64,000 bases of DNA from Lachnospiraceae bacterium (GTDB lineage: Bacteria > Bacillota > Clostridia > Lachnospirales > Lachnospiraceae): the NCBI GenBank assembly GCA_017437065.1, contig JAFSBX010000132.1, positions 17,514 through 81,513 on the forward strand, read 5' to 3'. Positions within the stretch are counted from its first letter, which is position 1, and every line of letters begins with the position of its first letter. Below are positions 19,951-29,438 of the stretch, in pieces. The notes below the pieces were generated by a model, which was given only the letters and a program-made list of their open reading frames with translations, ran no database searches and had not been told where the DNA came from. Made by a program: the position numbers and the translations under genes.

Positions 19951-22203
19951 TTATATTTCCAAATAATGCTCCGTCATCCGATAATATACATTATCAGAAA
20001 GCATATCTTCATACAAAATGCCTATTTTATATTGTCCGTGTTCCAGATTTTTTACGGAAAATCGGGCATATATTCCGGCCAACTTCGCACGTATCTCCTG
20101 TGCATATGCCTTCTGTACATCTATACGCAAACAGGACTTGATTTCACTCGTATAAACTTTTTTACCTGCGACACTTTCTAAAATCAGGCTTCTCTTATAA
20201 TGGCAGTTATCCGTTCCTCTGAGTATCGACCAACCCAGTATTGTTGCCTTATCCTCAGCCACAGAGGCACTCTCAATGTTACTTATCAGTTCTTCCTCTT
20301 CCGTTGCAACGGCCTTCTTCATCATATTGCTTTCTGTAAGCGGCTTCATCCAAGTTTCTTCTGTCCTGCTTCCTGCACAATCATACTCTGCCGCATCCTG
20401 TACAAGCCACGGGCTGTAATATTCATCTGTCCCGGCATAAGCAGGATACTTCTCATAAAGTCGTTTTCTTTCCTCTGACAGGCGCATTGCTTTTTCTTCA
20501 TTTTCTTCATCCAAACCTCTGCTTAGCGATTCGTGATGATACAAAATACAATCGTTCCGCAACACATTCCGATATCCGTTTTTATGCAGACGGAAGCAAA
20601 ATTCCACATCATTATACGCAACCGGCATAGATTCGTCCAAACCACCCATTTGTTCATACAAATCTTTTTGAATCATCAGACACGCTCCGGTTACCGCCAG
20701 ATAATTAAATGTAAAGTAGTTTCTTCCGTCATAATACATTTTATTATCCTCTGCCTTAACCAGTTTATGTGCCGGACCAATAGCCAGATTTGTAATTCCT
20801 GCGTGTTGTATTTTAAAGCTGTCAGGATACCATAATTTTGCACCTACAGCACCTACGCCCTTTACAGAAGCCTGCCCTGCCATTTTCTTAAGCCATCCGC
20901 TCTCAAACACTTCTATATCATCATTCAGCAATAACAGATACTTTCCCGTGGCAGCTCTTGCACCAATATTACACATGGCTGAAAAATTAAAGTCCATAGG
21001 CTCACATATAAAAGTAAAATCGTATTTTCGACTTAATTCTTCTGATTTCAGACGATTCGTTTCATAGCTTCCGTTATCTACTACGATAATTTCCATATTC
21101 TCATAATCTGTTCTCTCTCTTATGGAACGGACGCACTGCTCCAGCACTTCCTGATTATCCTTGGATAAAATAATAATGGAAACTTTTTCTGTTTCTTCCA
21201 TGCACACACTATACACACCGGGCACATTGCTTTGTGCAACGTAACCTTTACTTCCGCGCCTTTTTAAAGCCTCCAGTTTTACGCCTTCAAACTCTTTTTC
21301 ATAGCCCCAGAGAACTGTTATGGCATTCTCATCAAAAGACCATGATTTCTTTATCACCTGTTCCTTATCATCTGACATTTCTTCATTTGCATGAAATAAC
21401 ACTTTATCCGTTGCTGAAATTCCTGTCTTTGCACTGTTTCCCAGCAGTTCTTCTGCCTTAAGTACAAAATCATACACATTTTCCTTCCAGTTGTCTGCTC
21501 CCAACCAGGATATAGACTGAAATTTCTCTTTTCTGATGGCAAAAACATTCCCGAAATAAAAAAAAGACAACAATGTTTCCGGTGAATATGCGGGTTTGAA
21601 CCACGGATTTTTTCTTACTTTTTCCCCTGCTTCATCCTGTCTGTAAATGTCTTCCGCACCATAAAGAATATGTACTTCTTTATGACATTCAAAATACTCT
21701 TCCACTATTTTTTCTGCCTGTGTATTCAGCACACCTTTTTTGGATGCAAACAGAATATACGTTTTTTTCGTTTTTCCGATAGAAAAATTTTTATTACAGT
21801 CTTCCAAAAATATAATTTCTGTCTTACTTTCTGTTTCCTTTTGAATTTCACTTTCAGGCAAAAGAGCTTCTCCCGCCTGTATTTCCCGCTCATGTTCCAT
21901 AATCCAGCGGGCATACAGATTTCTCTGATATGCCACTTCTTTTTTGTACTGTTTTACACTTACGGAATCCTCATCACATATAAATGCTTTTACTTTCGAC
22001 TCTGTATTTGGCTGTTCCTTTGGTTTGCCTTCCATACAAGTCAAAAGGCGTATCACAGGATTTCCCGCAATACGCTCGTATTTTTGGCGTAGCTCAATCA
22101 ATGCCTGCTCTTTAGAAGCAGCCTCGTTTGCTAACTGCATATTTTTATTCTTTTCTTTTAAATACACCTGTTTATAGTGGTTTATAAAATTGTATTTTGC
22201 CAA
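19951..22203 (-). CDS. Large family 2 glycosyltransferase with degenerate N-terminal GT-like domain
   Basis: Of 750 residues, the first 45 look like a coiled coil. Residues about 80-330 resemble the second half of a GT-A fold but I see no DxD motif, so this half may be inactive or a binding domain. A full GT2 domain starts at 341 (VSIIILSKDN), with NDDIEVF and a YNDVEFCFRLHKNG motif. The last 130 residues form a beta-rich domain of unknown role. It lies between the methyltransferase-kinase and the two-domain GT2. Likely adds one sugar in chain assembly; donor unknown. Confidence 0.82.
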   Translation of the reverse strand: MAKYNFINHYKQVYLKEKNKNMQLANEAASKEQALIELRQKYERIAGNPVIRLLTCMEGKPKEQPNTESKVKAFICDEDSVSVKQYKKEVAYQRNLYARWIMEHEREIQAGEALLPESEIQKETESKTEIIFLEDCNKNFSIGKTKKTYILFASKKGVLNTQAEKIVEEYFECHKEVHILYGAEDIYRQDEAGEKVRKNPWFKPAYSPETLLSFFYFGNVFAIRKEKFQSISWLGADNWKENVYDFVLKAEELLGNSAKTGISATDKVLFHANEEMSDDKEQVIKKSWSFDENAITVLWGYEKEFEGVKLEALKRRGSKGYVAQSNVPGVYSVCMEETEKVSIIILSKDNQEVLEQCVRSIRERTDYENMEIIVVDNGSYETNRLKSEELSRKYDFTFICEPMDFNFSAMCNIGARAATGKYLLLLNDDIEVFESGWLKKMAGQASVKGVGAVGAKLWYPDSFKIQHAGITNLAIGPAHKLVKAEDNKMYYDGRNYFTFNYLAVTGACLMIQKDLYEQMGGLDESMPVAYNDVEFCFRLHKNGYRNVLRNDCILYHHESLSRGLDEENEEKAMRLSEERKRLYEKYPAYAGTDEYYSPWLVQDAAEYDCAGSRTEETWMKPLTESNMMKKAVATEEEELISNIESASVAEDKATILGWSILRGTDNCHYKRSLILESVAGKKVYTSEIKSCLRIDVQKAYAQEIRAKLAGIYARFSVKNLEHGQYKIGILYEDMLSDNVYYRMTEHYLEI

Positions 22204-22237
22204 ATTTTCCGCCTTTCTCTCCCTGCAAGGACTTACA

Positions 22238-24349
22238 TCAATTTACCAGTCTGCCCAGCACACTCTTTGGAAGTTTTACTACATTCATCGAAATTTCTAA
22301 CATGTTATCCTCTTTTTTTGAAATATGTTCCAGTGAAAAAGTAAAGTTAGGGTCTTCCTTCTCAAAAACAAGTACACCATTTTTTATACTTATGCCGTTT
22401 GTGGAAAAACAGTTTTTTCTTCTCACCGACTGCAAAGGTAAGGGCTTTCCATTCCAAACTGCTTTTTCAATGGTTACCATACACGGCTCATGATCCGGAT
22501 CAATTCGCACTGCTTTAATGTCTACTCCAAAATGCAGAACAAAGCTGACATTTTCCTTTCCTGCCCCTTCTTCTTTCTGTAACGCTCTCCGTTTGTCTGC
22601 CAGCATAAAAGAATTTTCCTCAGAAAATCCGGTTCCGTTATCTGTATAAATCTGTACAAGATTCGGTTCTGCACTTTCTGCCTCTCCCATTTCCACTCCA
22701 AGCGGATTGTAAATCGGATTGCCGATGAGATTTCGAATCATTCCCACACTCATACGCTCTCCTGCAATTTTCTTTTGGATTTCTTTTTCCTGTTCTACTA
22801 CCTGTTTTATCGTCTCTTCCTGCAACTGCAATACATTGTCCACCATCTGCTTTACAATCTTCTGTCTCTTTGCAGCTCCCAGCTGATAGCAGTAAAGCGC
22901 ACGGTAAGCCACCTCTTTTGCAGGAATCACTTTTTCAAAAGTCCATTCATAATCAATGGCTGTCCAGTCTTCTCCATCGACTAATATATTAGCAAAAATC
23001 AAATCATAATTCGTAATTTCCACTCCGGCGTTATAGCTGATTCTATCCACATATTCTTTAAACAACACTTCAAATCCGGCAAAGTCCTGCTTATCCAAAA
23101 GCTCGTCAAACATCTCTTCCAGACTTCTTCCTTTTACAAATTCAAAAACCGGAGTACCCTGCGGACTTAATGTACAGTGATTGATATGAAGCTTACCGCC
23201 CTGATAACGTTTGGTCAGTTTTTCATAAGCTGTTTTCATTTCCTGTACGTGCTTTTTCGCCTGCATTGTTGTATTGCGTTTCTCTACAATAAAGTTTGCT
23301 TCTTTTCGATTATTCCCTGCAAATACTGAAACTTCTGCATCACTTCCGGGTTTTCTGATATCCGTACAGATAGCATACTCTGCCGCCCTGTCATTAGAAT
23401 ATTTGGAATATTTTACAGGAAGTTCTTTTCCCACTACAAGAAAATAAGAATTCGAATAAAGCGGGAATAATCCTTCTCTTATAATCGTATCAAACACATT
23501 TTTCTCATCAAACAAAAGCATACGGCTTCTGTCAAAATTACGAATGTTCGTGCACAATTCACCTACATGCGGCAGATACTCATCAGAATAAATGCTTGTC
23601 ATGAATTTGTAGTCAGGATAAGGATAATAGAAGCTGTACTCGTTACAATTGTTGACTTCACATATTTTTTTCAGTCCGTCTCTTGTAAAAGTACGCACGC
23701 CTGTATCCTGCGGATAATCTTCCAATCCGCTAAAATACAGTCCCTGATGGTCTTCCCTGCATCCTGCCCAATATTTCAGTCCAAATTTATTTTCAATGGC
23801 AATAATCAGACGACCTTCCTGACCGTTTCCTTTCAGGTGTCTGCGGAGAATTTCCATAAATCTTTCATAAGGTCTGTCCGTTCCGATATACCCCTGTGCA
23901 TATTCGAATACACCGATTAAGAAAATAAAATCATAATCGTTATCCAGATTTTTCTCTATATCCTGAAAATTTCCTACTTTAATCGTTACGTTATCACAAT
24001 CCCTGTGACGATAAGCATTAATCATACTGCGTCTTTTCGATAACTCAATGCAAGTTACACTTCCTGCTTTTTTCGCAAGTGCACCTGTAATGGCACCACA
24101 GCCGCTTCCTACCTCTAATACTTTCATGCTCTTATCAAGAGGCACCCATTCAATAATGTTTTCCCGAAGAGGAGATAAATGATAGAATATCGGCCAGCTT
24201 CCGCGTTCTTCAATTATCTTTGGAAATTCATCTTCTGTATGATTTCCGGCGATTTCCAGCATTTCCTCTTCCACGTCGCCGTCACTGTATAAATCTTCTC
24301 CCGGATAAAACTCGTAATCCAGTGTTATATTTCCGATTTTTTCCGTCAT
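22238..24349 (-). CDS. Methyltransferase-kinase fusion, WbdD-like candidate chain-capping enzyme
   Basis: A 703-residue fusion. Residues about 50-250 form a class I SAM methyltransferase with motif I LEVGSGCGAITGAL at 78-91 and IELS after it. Residues about 345-500 look like a protein/sugar kinase fold: a hinge-like PVFEFVKGRSLEEM, a catalytic loop with D449 and N454 five residues later, and a metal-binding AIDYEW with D466. A coiled coil (about 500-530) and a beta-rich C-terminal domain follow. The order methyltransferase, kinase, coiled coil matches E. coli WbdD, which ends O-antigen chains with methyl phosphate and sets their length. It sits directly downstream of the ABC exporter. The function is inference; the domains are fairly clear. 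Confidence 0.75.
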   Translation of the reverse strand: MTEKIGNITLDYEFYPGEDLYSDGDVEEEMLEIAGNHTEDEFPKIIEERGSWPIFYHLSPLRENIIEWVPLDKSMKVLEVGSGCGAITGALAKKAGSVTCIELSKRRSMINAYRHRDCDNVTIKVGNFQDIEKNLDNDYDFIFLIGVFEYAQGYIGTDRPYERFMEILRRHLKGNGQEGRLIIAIENKFGLKYWAGCREDHQGLYFSGLEDYPQDTGVRTFTRDGLKKICEVNNCNEYSFYYPYPDYKFMTSIYSDEYLPHVGELCTNIRNFDRSRMLLFDEKNVFDTIIREGLFPLYSNSYFLVVGKELPVKYSKYSNDRAAEYAICTDIRKPGSDAEVSVFAGNNRKEANFIVEKRNTTMQAKKHVQEMKTAYEKLTKRYQGGKLHINHCTLSPQGTPVFEFVKGRSLEEMFDELLDKQDFAGFEVLFKEYVDRISYNAGVEITNYDLIFANILVDGEDWTAIDYEWTFEKVIPAKEVAYRALYCYQLGAAKRQKIVKQMVDNVLQLQEETIKQVVEQEKEIQKKIAGERMSVGMIRNLIGNPIYNPLGVEMGEAESAEPNLVQIYTDNGTGFSEENSFMLADKRRALQKEEGAGKENVSFVLHFGVDIKAVRIDPDHEPCMVTIEKAVWNGKPLPLQSVRRKNCFSTNGISIKNGVLVFEKEDPNFTFSLEHISKKEDNMLEISMNVVKLPKSVLGRLVN

Positions 24350-24423
24350 ACTTATCTTTTCCTCTCTTCATTTCTTGTAACTTCCAACAAAAAACACCTG
24401 AAATTTCTGCACTCCAAACGATT

Positions 24424-25716
24424 CTACTTTGAAACTTTCACAATCTCTACTTTGGAATTCATATCAAAATAACCTACCGTATCTTTATCTGAAATCACGG
24501 TAATATTCAATGCATCATACAATCTGTGATATACGGTAAATTCATCCCCTTCATAACCTGTCAGACCAAAGGAGACCAGATATTCCCCACTCTGTAAATC
24601 CATTTTCTGGGTAAAGGAAATATCCATTTCTTCGCCTGCTTTTACCGACTCTAAAAAGGCTTTTTCTACCATGGAGTTCGTACCCGTAATCTCCACACCT
24701 TTAATGTTTTTAATCGTAAAGGCAAAAATCGGCGACGGTAAATCCACTTCAAACCTTACTTTCATATGAATGGTAAACTTACTGCCTTTCATTACTGCCG
24801 TAGTTCTTAAGCCTTTTTCATCACACATATAAATTTCGGTAATTTCCGCCTTTTTATTACCATACTCTAACAGGTTTGGATTTACCCCCTGATTTGCAGC
24901 AGTATCTTCCACAGCTTCCTGTGTCTGTTCCTCCTCTGCCGGATTGCTTTCTTCTGTTTCCGGCACTTCATACTGTCCTACAAGAACTCTCTTATAGGCA
25001 TCAATCATTTCCTTCGGTTCGCCTTCACCTAATTTATTTCCCTGATTTAAAAGAATGACTCTGTCACAATATTTACTGATGCTGCTTAAATCGTGGCTTA
25101 CAAAAACAATGGTTTTTCCCTGCTCTTTAAATTCTTCAAACTTATGATAACATTTTGCCTGAAAGAATACATCTCCCACGGATAGAGCTTCATCTACAAT
25201 CAGAATTTCCGGTTCAATATTAATGGCAACCGCAAAGGCAAGACGGACAAACATACCGCTGGAATAAGTTTTACACGGCTGGTACACATAATCACCAATA
25301 TCTGCAAAATCAAGAATATCCTGCAATTTTTCATCTATTTCCTGCTTGGAGAAACCTATCATCGTACCATTCAGATATATATTTTCAATACCGTTATATT
25401 CCATGTTAAATCCGGCTCCCAGCTCGAGAAGTGCAGAAATTCTTCCGTTTACTTCCACTTCTCCTGCCGTAGGATTTACTACCCCTGTAATAATCTTTAA
25501 AATCGTAGACTTTCCTGAACCGTTTGTACCGATAATTCCTACGGATTCTCCCTGATAAACCGTTAAGTCCACACCATTTAAAGCATAATGCTCTTTGTGT
25601 TTTTTCTGTTTCCCACAAAGTCCTAATGCTTCCTTTAACCGGTCTGACGGCTTATCATATAATTTATATACTTTTTTTACATCTTTTACCCGGATGGCAA
25701 CTTGTCTTTCTTCCAT
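24424..25716 (-). CDS. wzt: ABC transporter ATPase for polysaccharide export, with C-terminal domain (Wzt type)
   Basis: ATP-binding half of the exporter that moves lipid-linked glycan across the membrane. The nucleotide domain (about 1-255) has Walker A GTNGSGKST at 63-71, signature YSSGMFVRLA and Walker B ILIVDEALS. After an acidic Pro/Glu-rich linker (about 250-285) there is a beta-sandwich-like domain of about 150 residues, placed as in Wzt proteins, where it recognises the chain end. TagH-type ATPases lack such a domain, so a chain-end-recognising exporter is likelier. It is next to the permease and the methyltransferase-kinase gene. Confidence 0.9.
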   Translation of the reverse strand: MEERQVAIRVKDVKKVYKLYDKPSDRLKEALGLCGKQKKHKEHYALNGVDLTVYQGESVGIIGTNGSGKSTILKIITGVVNPTAGEVEVNGRISALLELGAGFNMEYNGIENIYLNGTMIGFSKQEIDEKLQDILDFADIGDYVYQPCKTYSSGMFVRLAFAVAINIEPEILIVDEALSVGDVFFQAKCYHKFEEFKEQGKTIVFVSHDLSSISKYCDRVILLNQGNKLGEGEPKEMIDAYKRVLVGQYEVPETEESNPAEEEQTQEAVEDTAANQGVNPNLLEYGNKKAEITEIYMCDEKGLRTTAVMKGSKFTIHMKVRFEVDLPSPIFAFTIKNIKGVEITGTNSMVEKAFLESVKAGEEMDISFTQKMDLQSGEYLVSFGLTGYEGDEFTVYHRLYDALNITVISDKDTVGYFDMNSKVEIVKVSK

Positions 25717-25734
25717 TCCAGTCTCCTTAACATT

Positions 25735-26562
25735 TTATAGTACATCTGCAAAATGTACTTTTAAGCGTTTAAACAAAGCAGCTCCGATCACAAACAACAC
25801 TATCGTAACACCCCAGAAATAAGCCATGGAAGCGAACTGCTCGAAAAACCACTCTTTTTCAAAAATTGCACTGCGGTAACCGTTCACAATATAAGTCACC
25901 GGATTCAGCTCAAAAAATTTTCCATACTTTCCTGCTTTATCAATATTCCACATAATCGGTGTTGCCCACATTCCAATCTGCAATGCAATATTAATAATCT
26001 GCTGTAAATCTCGGAAAAATACAACAACTGCACAGGTAGTATAACTGATGGCAAGCACCAGTGCAAACGCACAAAAACTGTAATACAACAGTTGTAACGT
26101 ATAAAGCGTCGGATAATATCCGTAAGCAAAGGATAGCAGCAACAATACACCCATAAAAAATACATGAATAAAAATTGCACCAATTACCTTAATAATCGGC
26201 AATATGCTGATTTTAAATACTATCTTTTTTACAAGGTAATTGTATTCCAAAAGCGCTATGGTTCCATTATTCAAACCTTCCGAAAAGAAGAACCACGGAA
26301 CCAGTCCTGCTGTCAGATACAATACGTACGGTACCTCTAAATTTCCGGCTACCATTTCACTTCTGTTGCCAAATATTTTTTCAAATACAAGCCAGTACAT
26401 CACTACAGTCACTACCGGCTGTGCCATTGCCCAGAGAATTCCCATATAGGAGCCGGCATAGCGTTTTTTGAAATCATCTTTGGAAAGCTTCCATATCAGT
26501 TTTCTGTTTTCAAAAAGCTCTGCCGGAAGTGCCATAATTTTGCCGTTACTTTTTTTATTCAT
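25735..26562 (-). CDS. wzm: ABC transporter permease for polysaccharide export (Wzm/TagG type)
   Basis: Membrane half of the exporter: 275 residues, an ABC-2 fold with an amphipathic start, the KRYAGSYMGILWA stretch before the first helix and six hydrophobic segments. The ATG at 26562 is chosen because GGAG lies eleven bases upstream and it overlaps the rfbC stop by eight bases, suggesting translational coupling; an upstream start would overlap rfbC by 44 bases. Works with the ATPase 18 bases downstream. Confidence 0.92.
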   Translation of the reverse strand: MNKKSNGKIMALPAELFENRKLIWKLSKDDFKKRYAGSYMGILWAMAQPVVTVVMYWLVFEKIFGNRSEMVAGNLEVPYVLYLTAGLVPWFFFSEGLNNGTIALLEYNYLVKKIVFKISILPIIKVIGAIFIHVFFMGVLLLLSFAYGYYPTLYTLQLLYYSFCAFALVLAISYTTCAVVVFFRDLQQIINIALQIGMWATPIMWNIDKAGKYGKFFELNPVTYIVNGYRSAIFEKEWFFEQFASMAYFWGVTIVLFVIGAALFKRLKVHFADVL

Positions 26563-27112
26563 TCTTAAGGTACTCCTTAATACCGCCCCACTTTGCATCT
26601 TTTTCAGATAAAATCAGTTCCATTCCTTCCGGAATCGGCCATTCTACGCCGATTTCAGGATCAGCATAGTACAATCCGCCTTCATCATTCGGATGATAAA
26701 AGTCTGTACATTTATAAGCAAATTCTGCATAATCGGATAACACTAAAAATCCATGTGCAAAGTTTTTCGGAATGAAAAACTGTTTCTTGTTTTCCTCTGA
26801 CAATAACACACCAAACCATTTTCCAAAAGTCTTGGAATCTTTTCTTAAATCCACCGCCACATCATAAACTTCTCCACGGATTACTCTCACCAGCTTGTCC
26901 TGTGGGAACTCTTTCTGGAAATGTAAACCTCTGAGTACGCCTTTTTTAGATGCTGACTGGTTGTCCTGTACGAAAACCTGGTCAATTCCTGCTTCTTTAT
27001 AATCATTGTAATTGTATGTCTCCATAAAGTAACCTCTTTCGTCACCGAAAACGGTAGGAGTAATTACTTTAAGTCCTTCTATTTCACATGTTTCTACTGT
27101 AATTTTACCCAT
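26555..27112 (-). CDS. rfbC: dTDP-4-dehydrorhamnose 3,5-epimerase
   Basis: Third enzyme of the dTDP-L-rhamnose pathway, cytoplasmic, cupin fold. The 185 residues show DERGYFMETYN, QDNQSASKKGVLRGLHFQ with the catalytic His region, RGEVYDVAVDLR, and the NFAHGFLVLSD block. The ATG at 27112 has AAAGGAGAGAG just upstream; an earlier in-frame start lies within the end of the GH25 gene. It follows the second GH25 gene and leads into the exporter genes. The reductase (rfbD) that completes rhamnose is not in this window. Confidence 0.95.
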   Translation of the reverse strand: MGKITVETCEIEGLKVITPTVFGDERGYFMETYNYNDYKEAGIDQVFVQDNQSASKKGVLRGLHFQKEFPQDKLVRVIRGEVYDVAVDLRKDSKTFGKWFGVLLSEENKKQFFIPKNFAHGFLVLSDYAEFAYKCTDFYHPNDEGGLYYADPEIGVEWPIPEGMELILSEKDAKWGGIKEYLKNE

Positions 27113-27125
27113 TTTTCTCTCTCCT

Positions 27126-28409
27126 TTATTCCTCAATATAACTGAGGTTCAAATCTACTCTTCCTTCGATTCCATCAATGCTTCCGTTAGAACTGTACTG
27201 CCACATCTGGTAATATCCCTGATATAAAGGTGCCTCCCTGTATTCTGCAAGCCAGATGATATGTTCCTCCAATTCTTTTGAAATCAGATGCTCATTCAGC
27301 CAGTTACGACTTGCATATACACCGGCGTCAAAACCTGCATTCTTGATTGTTGTACAAAATGCATCGCAGACAAGCGTTCTTGTTTCTGCATCCAATCTGT
27401 CAGCTCTGCCGTCCCCACCGGCACTTTCCGTATCAATAAATACCGGATAGTCCAGTTTATAATTCTGGCAAAGCTTAATTACCATACTCGCTTCCTCTAC
27501 AGCCTCTACTTCATTCGTCGCCTGTGTAAAGAAATAGACTCCCACCGGAACATCTGATGCAATCGCACCCCTGATATTTTTCTCAAAATAAGGATCTTCA
27601 ACCAATGCACCTGTAGAAGAACCCCGGTATCCTACACGGATAATTGCATATTCCACACCGGCTTTCTTTACCTTATCCCAGTCAATTTCTTTATTCCATT
27701 TAGAAACATCAATACCGAATCTGGCACTTCCATCCTTGCGTATTGCTGTCTGTTCCGTATCATCTGCATCCTCTACAGCACCATTTACGGCAGTATCTTC
27801 CAATTCTGCATCAATTTCTTCTTCCGTCTTTATCAGTAAGGAAATATCATTGATTGCCACATATTCAACCTTATCTTTTACCCTTACTTTTGTTGGATTA
27901 TCCGGCACCTTATAGCCACTGATTTTGTTTAAGGAAACATAATAATCTCCGGGCTTCAAATCCGCAATGTAAACGATTCCGTCCTGATCAAGATCCTTAT
28001 ACTCTCCGTTATCTTCTACCGTAATGAAAAAGCTCTGTCCTGTTACAGGTTCTCCTTCATTGTCTACAATCTGCACACGCAAATCCTGCTCGATACTTGT
28101 TACTACAATAGACAGTTTGTTTGCCATTCCTGTTGATTTGTACTTATCAAGCGTAGACTTGGAATTAAAAAAAGTTTCATCCTGCATAAACCCTGACAAA
28201 TCATCTCCAACCTGCCCATTGGCACGTTTGATATTTGTCCCGTCATTCTCTTGTCCTGTTTCCAACTCTTCCATTGCCGATTGCGCGGATTCTTCACTGA
28301 AAAAACGTCTTTCCACCACATCCCAATTGGCATACAGAACAATTCCTAATATCATTAGAACCATCACTGTCATAAACAGGACAGCTGTCTGCCTTACCTT
28401 AGAGTCCAT
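27126..28409 (-). CDS. Membrane-anchored GH25 lysozyme-like protein with a prealbumin-like domain
   Basis: A 427-residue surface protein: one N-terminal membrane segment (about 6-25), a short linker, a SpaA/prealbumin-like beta domain (about 95-195; [18 protein letters not shown]), an acidic spacer, and a GH25 muramidase domain (about 230-427) with FGIDVSKWN and the acidic FIDTES site. GH25 enzymes cut the glycan backbone of peptidoglycan. The ATG at 28409 has GAGG eight bases upstream and overlaps the rfbA stop. It is a shorter relative of the protein encoded at 30.5-33.6 kb and lies between rfbA and rfbC, so it is clearly part of the operon. Confidence 0.9.
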   Translation of the reverse strand: MDSKVRQTAVLFMTVMVLMILGIVLYANWDVVERRFFSEESAQSAMEELETGQENDGTNIKRANGQVGDDLSGFMQDETFFNSKSTLDKYKSTGMANKLSIVVTSIEQDLRVQIVDNEGEPVTGQSFFITVEDNGEYKDLDQDGIVYIADLKPGDYYVSLNKISGYKVPDNPTKVRVKDKVEYVAINDISLLIKTEEEIDAELEDTAVNGAVEDADDTEQTAIRKDGSARFGIDVSKWNKEIDWDKVKKAGVEYAIIRVGYRGSSTGALVEDPYFEKNIRGAIASDVPVGVYFFTQATNEVEAVEEASMVIKLCQNYKLDYPVFIDTESAGGDGRADRLDAETRTLVCDAFCTTIKNAGFDAGVYASRNWLNEHLISKELEEHIIWLAEYREAPLYQGYYQMWQYSSNGSIDGIEGRVDLNLSYIEE

Positions 28410-29268
28410 TTGCAACCTCAACTAAATATTTACCGTAATTTGTTTTCATAAGAGGCTCCGCGAGTTTCAAAAGCTGCTCTTTTGTAATAAATCCTCTCTT
28501 GTATGCAATTTCCTCGATACAGGAAATATATAATCCCTGTCTCTTCTGGAATGCCGCCACGAAATCTGCTGCATCCAAAAGTGCATCGTGATTTCCTGTA
28601 TCCAGCCATGCAAAACCTCTTCCCAAGGTTTCTACCTGTAATGTGCCGCGTTTTAAGTATTCATTGTTAATGCTTGTAATTTCGATTTCACCTCTTGCAG
28701 AAGGTTTCACATTTTTAGCAATTTCAACTACATCATTGTCATAGAAATACAGACCCGGTACCGCATAGTTACTCTTTGGATTTTCCGGTTTCTCTTCAAT
28801 GGAAAGAGCCTTACCGTTTTCATCAAATTCTACTACTCCGTATTCTCTCGGATCTCTTACATAATAACCGAAAATAGTTGCTCCTTCTGTTCTGGATGCC
28901 ACATTTCTTAATACTTTTGAAAAACTCTGTCCATAAAAGATATTGTCTCCCAACACAAGAGCCACACTGTCATCACCAATAAAATCTGCACCGATAATAA
29001 ATGCATCAGCAAGACCTCTTGGCTGTTCCTGCACCGCATACTGGAAACGAAGTCCCAACTGTTCTCCTGTACCGAATAATTCTTCAAACACCGGTAAATC
29101 CCTTGGTGTTGAAATAATCAAAATATCCTGAATTCCTGCCAACATTAAAATGGAAAGCGGATAATAAATCATCGGTTTGTCATAAACCGGCATAATCTGC
29201 TTTGAAATCGCTTTTGTAAGCGGATATAATCTTGTTCCTGAACCACCTGCTAAAATTATACCTTTCAT
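28399..29268 (-). CDS. rfbA: Glucose-1-phosphate thymidylyltransferase
   Basis: Makes dTDP-glucose from glucose-1-phosphate and dTTP. The 289 residues start [18 protein letters not shown], the nucleotide-binding signature, and include [19 protein letters not shown] and [20 protein letters not shown]. Length and motifs are standard for RmlA. It shares eleven bases with the GH25 gene downstream and is preceded by a 170-base gap full of hairpins after rfbB. Confidence 0.97.
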   Translation of the reverse strand: MKGIILAGGSGTRLYPLTKAISKQIMPVYDKPMIYYPLSILMLAGIQDILIISTPRDLPVFEELFGTGEQLGLRFQYAVQEQPRGLADAFIIGADFIGDDSVALVLGDNIFYGQSFSKVLRNVASRTEGATIFGYYVRDPREYGVVEFDENGKALSIEEKPENPKSNYAVPGLYFYDNDVVEIAKNVKPSARGEIEITSINNEYLKRGTLQVETLGRGFAWLDTGNHDALLDAADFVAAFQKRQGLYISCIEEIAYKRGFITKEQLLKLAEPLMKTNYGKYLVEVANGL

Positions 29269-29306
29269 ATTCTTTCCCTCACTTTTATGTTTACTTTCAT
29301 ACTTTT

Positions 29307-29390
29307 GAAGAATGGCTTGCCATTCTTCTTACATGAGACTTAGAATTTCTTGGATGATGTCTTTTATCATCCTAGAAATTCTTCTCATGT
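29307..29390. repeat. Hairpin pair in the rfbB-rfbA gap
   Basis: Two adjacent inverted repeats: a ten-pair stem with a two-base loop at 29307-29328, and a longer imperfect hairpin at 29331-29390 whose ends are ACATGAGA and TCTCATGT and whose tip pairs GGATGAT with ATCATCC. A third weaker hairpin lies at 29409-29428. Neither has a proper T run. The longer one shows partial likeness to the inner arms of the element at 35.2-35.8 kb (GAGA-CTTAGAA-TTCTT). It could tune rfbB versus rfbA expression; that is speculative. Confidence 0.6.
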
Positions 29391-29438
29391 TATTACACAC
29401 CGAATGGGAACAACCTAAAAAGGCTGTCCCCATTTCAA

